From Drosophila persimilis (Eukaryota; Arthropoda; Insecta; Diptera; Drosophilidae): a stretch of DNA of 64,000 bases. The notes beneath the pieces are model-generated. The model was not told the DNA's origin. It searched no databases and saw only the letters and a list, made by a program, of their open reading frames with translations. The first letter of the stretch is position 1. Each line of letters begins with the position of its first letter. Shown here piece by piece: positions 33,099-43,174 of this stretch. Position numbers and translations under genes: made by a program. The stretch spans positions 1-64,000 of the forward strand of contig NW_020825424.1 in assembly GCF_003286085.1 (NCBI RefSeq), in the 5' to 3' direction.

Positions 33099-35681
33099 AT
33101 GAGTGATGCCCAGCCGGTCAAGCAGCGTTACTATCCCAAAAATAACAAGATGCAAGCCGAAATCAACCAACAGGTTGACGAACTGCTGGCAAGAGGGTGC
33201 ATTGAGCCATCGAAGAGTCCGTACAGTTCACCCATCGTGATGGTCAAAAAGAAGACGGGAAAGTGGAGATTATGCGTGGACTTCAGACAGATAAACGCGA
33301 AGTCCATCAAGGATGCATACCCCATGCCAAGAATAGACTATATTTTGGACCAGCTCAGGGAGGCACGGTTCATTAGTAGCTTAGACTTAAAGGACGGATA
33401 TTGGCAGATACCACTGGAGGTAGGCAGTAGAAAATTCACCGCGTTCACGGTGCCCGGCAAAGGGCTGTTCCAGTGGAAGGTGATGCCATTCGGACTCCAC
33501 TCAGCCTCGGCTACGTTCCAGAGGGCATTGGATCAGGTGATAGGCCCCGAGATGATGCCACACGCGTTTGCGTACCAAGACGACATCATTGTCATCGGCC
33601 GTACCGAGGAGGAGCACAAGCGCAACCTCGAAGAAGTTTTTCGGCGGTTGAAGAACGCAAACTTGCGCCTAAATGTGGACAAGTGTCAATTTTTTAGGAA
33701 GGAGCTACGATACTTGGGGCATTTGGTAACGGGAGACGGAATCTGCACCGATCCCGAGAAAGTGGCGGCCATTAAGGAGTTGCAGCCGCCAGCAAGTGTC
33801 AAAGAGCTACGACAATACTTGGGCGTGGCCTCCTGGTACAGGCGTTTCGTAAAGGGATTCGCCACGTTGGTGCAGCCCCTCAGCACTTTGCTGAAGAAGA
33901 AGGCCAAGTGGGAATGGTCAACGGAGCAGCAACAAGCGTTCGAGGACGTAAAAAGTCGGCTGACAGCAGACCCAGTGTTGGCATGCCCAGATTTCTCAAA
34001 GAAATTCGTGCTCCAGACGGACGCCAGCGACTACGGACTGGGGGCGATCCTGACGCAAGAGACGGAGAAGGGCGAAAGGGTCATCTCATACGCCAGTAGG
34101 ACCCTGAACAGCGCGGAAAAGAACTATTCGGCGACCGAAAAGGAGTGTCTGGCCATTGTATGGGCTATAAGAAAGCTAAAGCCCTATCTGGAGGGATACC
34201 ATTTCAAGGTGGTCACAGACCACATGGCGTTGAAATGGTTGAACAGCATCGAGAGCCCAACAAGGAGGATCGCCAGGTGGGCGCTGGAGCTACAACAATA
34301 CGACTTCGAAGTGGCATACAGGAAAGGGCAGCTGAACGTAGTGGCGGACGCACTGTCCCGACAGCCATTGGCGGAGCGATGCCTGAGAACCACCGAGGAG
34401 GATGCAGAGAAGGGACACGAACCGGAGGCAGAGTGCGGATGGATTAAAAAGGTTAAAGAGAGGATGAGGACGGAACCGAGGAAATATCCGGATTACGTCG
34501 AGGAAGCAGGCCGGGTATACCGGCACATCCCGCACCGAGCGGGAGAAGAGGAAATAGCATCATGGAAGTTATGCGTTCCAAAGGGTCTAAGAGAGAGAGT
34601 CATAAGAGAGAATCACGACTCGCCGGAGGCGGGGCACGCGGGCGGCAGAAGGACGATGGCCAGAGTAGCCGCCCGGTACTACTGGCCGGGGATGCATCGA
34701 GATGTGAGGACATACGTGAGGAGGTGTGAAATCTGCCTACGCTACAAACCAAGTCAACTGCAGGCGGCCGGAAAAATGCTGACACGAGTGCCAGAGGAGC
34801 CGTGGGCAACGGTGTGCGCCGACTTTGTGGGCCCGCTGCCCAGGTCAAAGCATGGGAATGCCATGTTATTGGTGATGGTGGATCGGTTCTCGAAATGGAC
34901 CGAGTTGGTCCCCATGAGAAAGGCCACGGCGGAAGCACTAACGAAAGCGTTCCGAGAGCGCATCGTGTCCCGGTTTGGCGTGCCGAAGGTGGTGATCACA
35001 GATAATGGCGTCCAGTTCACCAGTAGAGCGTTTAAGAGGTTTTTGGAGCAGATGGGCGTACGGCATCAGTTCACGGCCCCGTACACGCCGCAGGAGAACC
35101 CGACGGAGCGAACTAACCGGACGGTGAAAACTATGATAGCTCAGTTCACCGAAGGGAACCAGAGGAACTGGGATGAGAAATGGCCAGAGATAATGCTGGC
35201 CGTAAATTCAGGGGTGTCCGAATCCACCGGGTACGCGCCGGCGTTTGTGGTACAAGGGAGAGAGCCGAGGCTACCAAAGGCTCTATACGATGACGAAGCG
35301 CTGGGCACAGGACAGGGCACGCTCAATCCGGACGAGAACGCTGCCAAGTTGAGAGAGGTATTTCAACTGGTGAGGCGGAATCTCGAAAGAGCGGCGCAGG
35401 ACCAGGCGAGGTATTATAACCTGAGGAGGAGAGCGTGGAAACCCACGATTGGAGACAAGGTATGGGCCAAGCAACACCATCTATCCAACGCGGCCGAAGG
35501 GTTTGCGGCAAAACTGGCCCCGAAATACGACGGTCCCTACACCATAGTGGATTTCGTGTCCCCGGTCATTTGTAAATTGAAGAAGGACAGCGAGAAACGG
35601 ACGCGGACCGCCCATATAGGGGACCTGAAGCCACAACCCGGGGAAGGAACCCCTGAAACAGGCCCTGGAACCGAAGCGTAG
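33099..35681 (+). CDS. Gypsy-A reverse transcriptase-RNase H-integrase
   Basis: This is an 860-codon open frame. The RT begins with the KQRYYPKN block, then LCVDFRQIN, the YQDD active site at 33573-33584 (residue about 159) and LGHLVT. RNase H has TDASDYGLGAIL, SATEKECLAIVWA and NVVADALSR. The integrase has the HHCC finger (H...H near 34615-34640, CEICLRYK), and a DDE core with Asp about 575 (CADFVGP), Asp about 635 (ITDNG) and Glu about 670 (PTERTNR), a D-34-E spacing. A C-terminal domain ends in GPYTIVDFVSPV and HIGDLKPQ. The catalytic set looks complete; only the in-phase TAG upstream at 33072 separates it from protease. The Met at 33099 is probably internal to the polyprotein. Confidence 0.93.
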   Translation: MSDAQPVKQRYYPKNNKMQAEINQQVDELLARGCIEPSKSPYSSPIVMVKKKTGKWRLCVDFRQINAKSIKDAYPMPRIDYILDQLREARFISSLDLKDGYWQIPLEVGSRKFTAFTVPGKGLFQWKVMPFGLHSASATFQRALDQVIGPEMMPHAFAYQDDIIVIGRTEEEHKRNLEEVFRRLKNANLRLNVDKCQFFRKELRYLGHLVTGDGICTDPEKVAAIKELQPPASVKELRQYLGVASWYRRFVKGFATLVQPLSTLLKKKAKWEWSTEQQQAFEDVKSRLTADPVLACPDFSKKFVLQTDASDYGLGAILTQETEKGERVISYASRTLNSAEKNYSATEKECLAIVWAIRKLKPYLEGYHFKVVTDHMALKWLNSIESPTRRIARWALELQQYDFEVAYRKGQLNVVADALSRQPLAERCLRTTEEDAEKGHEPEAECGWIKKVKERMRTEPRKYPDYVEEAGRVYRHIPHRAGEEEIASWKLCVPKGLRERVIRENHDSPEAGHAGGRRTMARVAARYYWPGMHRDVRTYVRRCEICLRYKPSQLQAAGKMLTRVPEEPWATVCADFVGPLPRSKHGNAMLLVMVDRFSKWTELVPMRKATAEALTKAFRERIVSRFGVPKVVITDNGVQFTSRAFKRFLEQMGVRHQFTAPYTPQENPTERTNRTVKTMIAQFTEGNQRNWDEKWPEIMLAVNSGVSESTGYAPAFVVQGREPRLPKALYDDEALGTGQGTLNPDENAAKLREVFQLVRRNLERAAQDQARYYNLRRRAWKPTIGDKVWAKQHHLSNAAEGFAAKLAPKYDGPYTIVDFVSPVICKLKKDSEKRTRTAHIGDLKPQPGEGTPETGPGTEA

Positions 35682-36737
35682 ACGACGCACAAGGAGGGGC
35701 AACGAGCAAGGCATACGGAGAGGGATGGACGAGCACGAAAGACAGAAACTAGCGGCAGGGGCGGAGAGGAGAGTCCCAACTGGATGCCACGCAGGACAAG
35801 GTCGTACAGGATGAGCCTACAACTAAGGTTCGGTAAAACTCAGAACCACGCGTGTCACGCAGGACAGGAATCGCTCACAAGGGAGGAGCGGGCCGCCCAA
35901 CTAGATGCCACGCAGGACAAGGCCATACAGGATACTCTTACAACTAAGGTTCAGTAAAACTAAGCTGCAGACGGCGGCCGGCGGACCAATGAAGCTGGAC
36001 CTACAAGAAAAAAAAAGGAGGATTAGCTCGTCAGCCAATAGGAACGGAGCAAAGGCAAAAAGGGTAGAAGGGCGCGTTGCGTGGTGTGCCGACGGACGAG
36101 GGGGCACCCGAGAAGGGGTTCCGAGATGAGCAGAAGCCCAAGTCCGGGTCCAGGACATCGAAGCCAGCTGCTAACGTCGGGGATGGCGGGACAAAAGCGG
36201 ATGCCGCCCGTGCGCGGTCTACCGGCTGGGGAATCGGATGATCCCTGGGTCCGAGGCGCTGCACGGGGGTGACATCCGCGTCTAAGCCGATCCAGAGACG
36301 GGCGGAGCTGGCCACGGGGGGCGGGCCGATGTTGGCAGCACGGGCGAAAGGTCGGAGGACCTGTTGATCACGGGCTGGAAGATCGGTCAGCACCCTGGAT
36401 CGGAACCCAAGGACGGGCTGAAAGAAAAGGCAAGGTGAGATGAGGAACCCAAGAACTCGGGAAGCTTACCAGATTCAAGGCGAAGCCAAACAACACGTCG
36501 CCAGACCTGGAAGTAGAAAGGGCCAAATAAAAAAAAAATAAAAAAAAGGAGGAAGAAGTGGGCACCGAAGGAAGGCTTACAAAACCAGGGGGCACCCTAG
36601 GGTTAACGCGGCGAGAGGCGCGGATAACTTTCAAAACGGGAGCGAGCGAGAGAGCCAGCTGGAAGGCAAGAGAGAGCCGTCCCACGGGCCCATGTAAGGC
36701 ACCGTTACAGGGAACGGTGAGCACCGGCACGAGCCCT
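35682..36737 (+). other. Gypsy-A spacer between pol and third gene, with 13-mer repeats
   Basis: No gene is seen. A motif of the form GYCACGCAGGACA occurs at 35786, 35854 and 35907; the outer two are part of a 121 bp imperfect tandem repeat that also repeats ACAACTAAGGTTCRGTAAAACT. Gypsy-B has the same 13-mer five times at the same place. The rest is GC-rich and unstructured by eye, with an A-run near 36530. Confidence 0.7.
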
Positions 36738-36743
36738 TATAAA
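36738..36743 (+). promoter_or_regulatory. Internal TATA-like box ahead of Gypsy-A third gene
   Basis: TATAAA lies in CCTTATAAAGGAGGGGGC, about 70 bp upstream of the third-gene ATG at 36810. The context resembles the LTR promoter of Gypsy-B (CTATAAAAGGAGGCAGC). Gypsy-B has a TATATAT at the equivalent place, so an internal promoter is plausible but unproven. Confidence 0.5.
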
Positions 36744-36809
36744 GGAGGGGGCAGCGCGCGATCAGGTCTTTTCAAAGTGGACCACGTGGAAGAAAAAAAA
36801 AAGTGTAAG

Positions 36810-38896
36810 ATGCAGCATCATTTAATAAGATACTTGACGGAGCAGCGAAAATGGATTCGCCGCGGGTATCCGGCCATGGGTGACATGCAAAGGGCGAGCA
36901 GGAGTAGGTCCCCGGAGCTGCAGCTATTGGCCTCACCGCTGGTGTCGACCGCGGGATCCACGGGACCGACGATGTCCCCGGTGGTATCGCCGAGGGTACA
37001 CCGATGCAGGAAGCGATCTGGAGTTGGTGAGCTGGGAGCCGGCACCGCGGAGAAAACGCGCACAAGAGGCGAAGCGCGAGGAGCCCCCGACCAGCCGACG
37101 AGAGGAGCCCCGGACCAGCAGACGCAAGGAGCCCCGCACCAGCAAGCGCGAGGAGCCCCACGCCGGCGAGCGCGAAGAACACCGGACCAGTAGGCGCGAG
37201 GAGCACCGGACCAGCAGACGCGAGGAGCCTCGCATCAGCAAGCGCGAGGAGCCCCACACCGGCAAGCGCGAGGAGCCCCGGACCAGCAAGCGCGAGGAGC
37301 GGCCTGAGAGAGGAAGGAGGGGGCGCACAACGCGGAAGGAGGAGCCCAGTGAGAGGGCCTCGAAGCGGGCGTCCACCCGGTCGACGCGTACGGCCAGGGA
37401 AGAGGAGTCGTCGGCACGCACAAGGGGGAGGTCGACGGCGCGGCAAAGGGATCAGCGACCGACAGACCCACAGATCGAGGAGCGGCAGCCAACGCCGATC
37501 GAAACCGCGGTCAAGGAGCCGCAGGCAACGCCGGCTGACGCCACGGAAGACAACGCGGCCGCTGAGGCACGACTCCTCGCGGAATGGCACCGGCGGTTCG
37601 CGCTGGCCGCGGCGACGGAGGAGCGGAGGCAACGGCGTGTGTGGGAGGACGCCCTGGCGCTGGCAAAGAGGCTGAAGGTCACGCAGGAGGCCGAGAAGGA
37701 GGCGCAAGAAGCGGAGGCGGAGCGCCACAAACGAGACGTCGCGCACCAATGGAGGTGCATTAGCAAGATGAACGCAGCGGAGCAAAAGGAGAGGGCGCAT
37801 CTGCGTACGGAAGCGGAGAAGGCAAGGGCGACGCGGGCGGAGGGCGCGGCAGGCGGGCTGGCGGTGATCTCCAGCGATGAGGAGGAGGCGGAGTGCCCAC
37901 CAGCGCCGAAGGCGGCCCGAGTCCAGTCGCCCGAAGAGGAGTGGCAGGAGAGGCTACGACGAGCCGAGGTGGAGGAGGAAGAGCTTTGGCAGCCACCCCC
38001 TGAATACAACGAGTCCGAGGAGGAGCCACTGCCGCAGGCCCCACCGTCTCCGGGGGCAGAGGAAGAGCCGCTCCAGAGTCGGCCGCCGGACGACAACGCG
38101 CGCGGCCAAGGGGATCAGCAGCCGCGGCAGCCGCAGCAGCAGCGTCAGCAGCAGCAGCATCAGCAGCAGCAGCAGCACTGGCACGGGCCACAGGGAGCCG
38201 CCATTGGGCCGTTCGTCTCGCAGGAGGTGGCACGTGCAAACGCTGCACATATCGTGGGCCTCGGGGCCCGCGCCTCAGCAGCCCGGGCAAGAGCCGGGGG
38301 AGGCGCGACTGTGGGAAGAGGCACCACGCGCCAGTGACGAGCGGGACCCGAGGCGGCGGGCACGGCCACAGGGGTCGACAGGCCCAGCGGCAGCACCCAC
38401 GGCCGAAGAGGGCGAGACGGAGGGTACAGCGAACGCGACAACATCACTGTCGGCGGAGGGCCCAGCGGCGGTACCCGTAGTCGAGGCGGCGACCGACGGC
38501 GAAGCGGGTGACGGCGAAGCGGGTGACGGCGCGGGAGCAACGGCGGAAGCGGAGAAGGACGAGGCAGCGGAACGCCACTCACCTGAGCCATGGGAGAGAG
38601 GACCGTGGCAATGGCCGGAACCCAGCCATGGCGAGCGACCGAAGCTGGGCCGACAGGCGTCGTGCCCAGGGGAGCGGGCGGAGGCGCGCCGGCCCGAGCT
38701 CCAGCGCCAGGCATCGTGGCCCCAGACGAGATCGGCGGACAACGCACGGTGGCGGCCCGTCAACCGCGAGGAGTGCTCCCTCGCGCGGATAAAGCCAACC
38801 TCAAGGATGATGAAGCGCCTGGTCAACGACGGTGGCGTCCGATACCGGCTGTTGGTGTCCACCGATCGGCAGGAGGTATTCCGGGCTGAGTACTGA
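36810..38896 (+). pseudogene. Gypsy-A third gene (ORF3), two frameshifts
   Basis: The protein is unlike any envelope I know: no signal peptide, no membrane segment, very rich in Arg, Glu and Gln. The frame starts at the ATG at 36810, shifts near 36990 into the frame open to 38337, and shifts again near 38235 into a frame ending at 38896. Blocks shared with Gypsy-B, in order, are LQLLASPLVS, EWQxRLxxAE...ELWQP, IGPFVSQEV, QTLHISWASGPAP, WERGPW, two R-Q-A-S-x-P motifs and a basic C-terminus ending near VFRAEY. Between the first two blocks lie about ten copies of an 8-9 residue unit like EEPRTSKR, then a coiled, Ala/Glu-rich stretch and a short poly-Gln. Function unknown. Confidence 0.75.
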
Positions 38897-39587
38897 GGAG
38901 GTGAGAAGAGTAGAGAAGAGGAGTGAAAAAAAGGGAAGCAACGGAAAACGAAAACAATAAAAAAAAAAAAAAAAATATTATGAAAAAAAAAACACGGTCT
39001 TACCTGGCGGCCGAGAAACGGCGGGGCATCGGGGAAGCTTGAATGAAGGCGGCGGAGGGCGGCAAAGCGGGAGAAAAACTTACCCGAAGCATCCAGAGGG
39101 CAGGCGGAAGGAGGGCGCGCCAGCGGAGGGCGGTAGGGAAGACCAGACGCGCACAAGAAAAACAAACAAAACGTCCGGCATCGCGAGGAAATAGTACGGT
39201 CCCAGTCCATTGAGGGATTCGCGATCCGGAAGTAGAGTACGCACGCTGCGACATATCGAGTAGATCGCAAAGACGACCCTACGCTTTATCGAGTGGAGCG
39301 TAAGGGCAACTCTGTGTCATATCGAGTAGGTCAGAATAGCGACCATTACCCATATCGGGCGGGGGCGACAGAAGCTCCTCTGCGAACCATCGATAGGGGG
39401 AAATCGAATCGATCGCACGCATCGAAGAGATACGGTAACACCGCCAGGCGCAAGGCCGAAAGAGGGCGCCAGGGACCCCGGTCGAGAACAAGGCACGCGC
39501 GCGCCGGTCGCGCGGGTATTTTTGAAACATCCCAAACCTGGGTCGCGGAAAACCGGGGCTTTTCCGCCAATAAAAGAAAGGGGGAAG
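38897..39587 (+). other. Gypsy-A 3' untranslated region with polypurine tract
   Basis: Non-coding sequence with A-rich runs at 38930-38990, a three-fold ATATCGAGTAG-like motif (near 39255, 39282 and 39322) and a purine tract AAAAGAAAGGGGGAAG (39572-39587) directly before the 3' LTR. The last is the expected plus-strand primer. Confidence 0.8.
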
Positions 39588-40640
39588 TGTGAGGAAAGGT
39601 ATTCCCACACATAGGGGGCAGTATAGGGTTAAGCGCTAACGACCGTTATCCGGGGATATCCGGAGGCGGCGAATTCCCGAGGAGAGCTCTCCCGGGGTCC
39701 CAAGATGAGAGGGGAAGGACCCCTGGAGAGAGAGCAGCGGGATGACGGGATCGGGCCGGCAGTGGCCCAGCGCATGTCCAAATATGGTCATGAGATCACG
39801 CCACCAGCCAGGTCCCGTTGGAGAGCGAGCAGCGGGATGACGGGATCGGGCCGGCAGTGGTCCAGCGCATGACCAAATATGGTCATGAGATCACGCCACC
39901 AGCCAGGTCCCGTTGGAAAGCGACAAGGGAATGAAGGAACGCCGATGGAAAAATACGGGCACCGCATGGCGGAAAGTGCCGTTAGCGCCAGGCGGCATCG
40001 GCGGCGCCGACGCAGAAGCGAGCCTATAAGAGGAGGGCCGCGACCAGAAAAGAGGACAGTCCACAGACGGAGCCAACAAGAGTGAAGTGAATAGTGAGCC
40101 ACGAAAGTGAAACCAAGCAAAGGGAAGAGAACCGTAGAAAGCGAACGCGTTATGCGAGGATTAAGAGGCGGACTCGAGCGTGCAGCCAAGAGCCAAAGAC
40201 TCAAATTCCTTGAACCAACGGCGCCCCGCTTGAAGCGCATCCCTTCAGGAGTGAGGCACCCTCGGGCCGAAAAGCCAAGTGAGTCGAGTGAGAGCGAACG
40301 CGTCAGGCGCCTGACTGAGAGGTGGATTTGGGCCCCGTGCCAAGAATCGCTAGCCCCAGTCAGTAGAGCCGGCGGTGCCACGCTTGGCGACGCCGTGGGG
40401 GGCCCAGGGAGCAACGCGCTCATCGGACCACAGAGGAGAGTCGGGAGGAGATCCAGCGCCGGAATCCGCGTAGCGTAAGATAGACTTAAGATACCAATAA
40501 AGCATTTTAACATACCAGTACAAGATCCAACCCGTGCCTTCTTACTTGTCGTCGGGGCAACATATAAATATTGTTGCAGCGAGCCTACCGACCGCTGAGC
40601 CAGCCCAGCTGCATCAGACGGAGAAGAACGGCTCGTTACA
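39588..40640 (+). repeat. Gypsy-A 3' LTR
   Basis: A 1053 bp copy of the 5' LTR with one extra A near 39716 and two substitutions (near 40207 and 40526). It is followed by the target duplication ATAC and the resumed BEL-2 LTR. Confidence 0.95.
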
Positions 40641-40863
40641 ATACGACGAAAGAAAAGGGGTGCGTGCGTTCGATTTCATGGATTTTTCTCGACTCTGCAT
40701 ATATTAAAACAATTTCTTCTATGCCTACCTTACCTACGGTGGCAAAGCGGGGCGAATTCGCCAAGAGCGAGAGAGCGAGCTTTTATTGCGCTCCCGCTTT
40801 GCCCTAGCTTAACTTACACTAGACTTCATGAAATACTATCCTAATAACAATTATTATTATTCA
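40641..40863 (-). repeat. BEL-2 5' LTR, inner fragment
   Basis: Resumes the BEL-2 LTR interrupted at 30012. It carries the conserved inverted-arm/palindrome block (about 40736-40830) and ends at the same TTATTATTCA as the left LTR. Mitochondrial sequence begins immediately afterwards. Confidence 0.95.
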
Positions 40864-41294
40864 TTATCATTTTTTAGAGCAGCTTATATAAATATAAAGA
40901 TTTATATTCTTTTAGTCAGCATGGAAAATTATTTTCTGGTGTATATTCTTTTAGAGGGGGGAAAATTCGTGAATATTTATTAATAATTTTACATTGATTA
41001 CCTCTAAATTTATTAATTTTAAGAAGAGATTCATGTATATTATGATTATAAATTTAAATAGTTTAATAAAAATACTAATTTGTGGTGTTAGTGATATGAA
41101 ATAATTCATTTTAGATCGTGAAATATTTATCAATTTGTAGAATTAGATTTGTAAATTTAATTTCTATTAGATTAAGCTGCTTTTTATTAAGTTTATATTT
41201 TTTATTAAATAATATAGTTTATTTTATTGAATTTGAATTAGTTTCGTTAAATTCTTTGAGAATTGTTATAACTTTATTATTCGATTGAATAAGT
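40864..41294 (+). pseudogene. Nuclear mitochondrial insert 1, part 1: ND4 end, trnH, ND5 start
   Basis: The very AT-rich stretch reads as Drosophila mitochondrial genes only under the invertebrate mitochondrial code (TGA Trp, AGA Ser). The 3' end of ND4 (to TAA at 41049-41051) includes QHGK, IREYL and LHWLPLN. It is followed by trnH (about 41052-41117, GTG anticodon loop) and the start of ND5 at about 41133 (FVNLIS, CFLLSLYFLLN). In the nuclear code it has many stops, so it is not expressed as protein here. The ND5 frame continues exactly across Gypsy-B at 48671. Confidence 0.9.
41052..41117 (+). tRNA. trnH: Mitochondrial tRNA-His relic (trnH)
   Basis: Cloverleaf-like sequence between ND4 and ND5, starting ATTTAAATAG with a TTTGTGG anticodon loop (anticodon GTG) and a closing TTTAGAT. 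Its position and anticodon match mitochondrial tRNA-His. It is a nuclear relic, so expression is not expected. Confidence 0.75.
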
Positions 41295-42164
41295 TGTGAG
41301 GAACCAGGGTTCCCACAGGCCGAGTGCGACCAAGAGCACAGTCGGATAAAAGCTGACGGCTGGCCGGATAAGGCGAAGGTCAAGCCAGACGCCCACGGTT
41401 ATCCGGATGCGGCGAAGAGGCCAAGGGCCTCGAGAGGGGATGTGCCCTGCTCTCGGAGAGAGAGAGGCACGAGAGGCAAAGGAAACGGCGGGATCGGGCC
41501 GGCAATAATCTGGCGCATGACCAAATAAGGGCATGGGATCACGCCACCGGCCAGGCCCCGTTACGAAGGCCATGGAAACCAGGAGACGGCGATGGAAAAC
41601 TACCGACGCCGAGCCGGGGCCTGGCAAGGGGCTATAAAAGGAGGCAGCGGCATCGAAGCGGGGCTTTTTTCACGCGGATAAGTAAGCGCGCGCGCACGTT
41701 GAGACCCGGTCGAAACGCAAGAGTGATACTCGGTACGAAACAAAGAAGTGTAGTGAAGTGTAGCAGCAGGCAGACAGGCCCCGCCTGCCCCCCCAGATTA
41801 AGTCTAAATTAAGTGAAGATCCCCGTACGCCGGCGGAAGCTAGGAGGGGAGTGCGAGACGTGGAGTGCGGATTCGAGTGGCGGACCAAAGCAATAGCGGA
41901 GGTCAACTTGCCCCAATCAATAGCCTCGACGCTGCCACACCCGACGAGAGCCCCCGCGTGGTGGAGATCGGTAGTTAAGAGAAACTGTAACACCTAGCCC
42001 TAAGTCCTAATAGAATTGCGAATAAAGCGAAATTCAAATATAAAGAAAAGGAAAGTCTTATCATTTGTCGTTGGGGGCAACAATAAAAATACGTTGCTGC
42101 GAATCTGCCGACCGCTGAGCAAGCCCAGCAAACTCAAGCGGGCCCAAAAAGCAGGTTCGTTACA
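41295..42164 (+). repeat. Gypsy-B 5' LTR
   Basis: Runs TGTGAGGAACC...GGTTCGTTACA. It has a good TATA box TATAAAA at 41634-41640 followed by GGAGGCAGCGG, and AATAAA at 42021-42026. The ends resemble those of Gypsy-A, but most of the LTR is diverged. Confidence 0.92.
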
Positions 42165-42166
42165 AC

Positions 42167-42179
42167 TGGCGCCCAACGT
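42167..42179 (+). other. Gypsy-B primer-binding site, truncated
   Basis: TGGCGCCCAACGT matches the first 13 bases of the tRNA-Lys site of Gypsy-A, then jumps to the middle of gag. Thirteen bases may still prime poorly. Confidence 0.8.
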
Positions 42180-42180
42180 A

Positions 42181-42760
42181 TTTCAAAGAATACATGGTAG
42201 AGATGCAGACACTTATGCGACCCCTGAAATGTCCCCAAGAAGAGCAAACGGAGTTGATTCGGGAGAATAGCATGCCCGACTTGAGAGCGTATATGAGACC
42301 ACACCGGTGCAAGGATCTCGACACCATGATGGAACTGGCAGACGAGTTCGAGGCGCTGGAAAGGGACCGCCTAGAGTTCCAACGGGAGAATCCAACCGTG
42401 AAAGCCCGGGCAGCGAATCCCTTCCACAAGCCGGCCGATACGACGGCATGTCGGCGATGCAAAGACGGCCCGCTGGAGGAGGCAGCACGGGAGGAAAGGG
42501 GAGCACATGGCCGCTTACCGACACCGACCAACGGCAATATCGAGGATGGATATGTCAAGAATCCGGCCCAGGCGTGCCGAAGGTGTGGGAGCGCGGATCA
42601 TTGGAGCCGGGAGTGCAACGGTCGACCGCTCACCTACTGCTGGAGATGCGGAAAAGTGGGCATCTCGGCATGGCAGTGCTGCAGGAAGACGGGAAACGCC
42701 CCGCGACCCACGCCGCGGAGGGCCGTGCCAGGGTCGCAAGAAACGGTCCCTCAAGCCTAG
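42181..42760 (+). pseudogene. Gypsy-B gag, C-terminal part
   Basis: The open frame begins inside the capsid (the FKEYMVEMQTL block) because the upstream half is deleted. It contains the nucleocapsid knuckle CRRCGSADHWSREC, a second Cys-rich motif (CWRCGKVGISAWQCC) and a stop at 42758-42760. The protease frame overlaps at -1, the same arrangement as in Gypsy-A. There is no proper start codon for a complete gag. Confidence 0.85.
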
Positions 42761-43170
42761 TCGGCAGGCTGATCAGCGAGGAGGAGCAGTTATCCGCAGT
42801 AGTGGAGGTCGCGGGCATGGAGCTGCAAGCCACGGTGGATACAGGAGCCACCAGCAGTTTCGTGAGCCGCGAGCTGGCGGACCGACTGAAGGGTGAAGGC
42901 CGGGAGGTGGCGGCAAGGAAAAGGGTGAGGTTGGCAGATGGCCATAGCCAGGAGATCACACACCAGATCGAAACGAAGGTAGGCTTTGGGAGCAAGGAGA
43001 TCCCAATGGTGCTACTCGTATTGCCGGGTGTGATCGATGAGTTAGTGTTGGGATGGGATTTCCTCCGCGCGGTCGGGGCAGTGGTGACCTGTGCAGGACA
43101 CAGGGTGGTGATCCCTGCCCAAGATCGGGAACGAGGAGGCCAGGAGGAAAGACTGTCAGTGGCGAAGGCC
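42740..43170 (+). pseudogene. Gypsy-B protease
   Basis: Retropepsin with DTGATSSF near 42840 and LGWDFL near 43050, lying in the frame open from 42307 to 43341. After the LSVA residues near 43165 the sequence jumps into the integrase linker in a different frame, which marks the RT/RNase H deletion. Confidence 0.85.
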
Positions 43171-43174
43171 GAAG

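Larger units (their letters stand above)
30013..40640 (+). mobile_element. Gypsy-A, Osvaldo/Ulysses-like Ty3/gypsy element
   Basis: A complete structure: LTRs at 30013-31064 and 39588-40640, a tRNA-Lys primer site, gag, pro, pol, a third gene, a polypurine tract and a 4 bp duplication ATAC (30009-30012 and 40641-40644). The LTRs differ by about two substitutions and one indel over 1052 bp, so the insertion is recent. Even so, gag and the third gene contain frameshifts and pol has one stop. The Osvaldo/Ulysses affinity is inferred from the tRNA-Lys primer, long LTRs and pol sequence style. Confidence 0.9.
25024..40863 (-). mobile_element. BEL/Pao element BEL-2, RT-deleted and interrupted by Gypsy-A
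   Basis: Left LTR 25024-25316; right LTR 29939-30012 continuing at 40645-40863. Both are 293 bp. Gypsy-A (30013-40640) sits in the right LTR with a 4 bp duplication ATAC. The internal part resembles BEL-1 but has lost nearly all of the reverse transcriptase and part of the region before the integrase, so it is non-autonomous. Confidence 0.9.

Noticed and set aside
36772-37800. Long open frame on the minus strand opposite Gypsy-A ORF3 (342 codons), and similar ones at 45887-47209 and 46687-47889
   Set aside because: They are Leu/Arg/Ala/Pro/Ser-rich mirror frames of GC-rich repeats, lack any conserved motif, and the conserved blocks between Gypsy-A and Gypsy-B lie on the plus strand.
25013-40875. 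Target-site duplication around BEL-2
   Set aside because: The flanks TATAAT and TTATC do not form a 4-6 bp direct repeat, so a later rearrangement at one end is possible.
40951-41133. Minus-strand AT-rich open frame near 41000
   Set aside because: It is the antisense of ND4/trnH mitochondrial sequence; the sense strand reads clearly as mitochondrial genes in the mitochondrial code.
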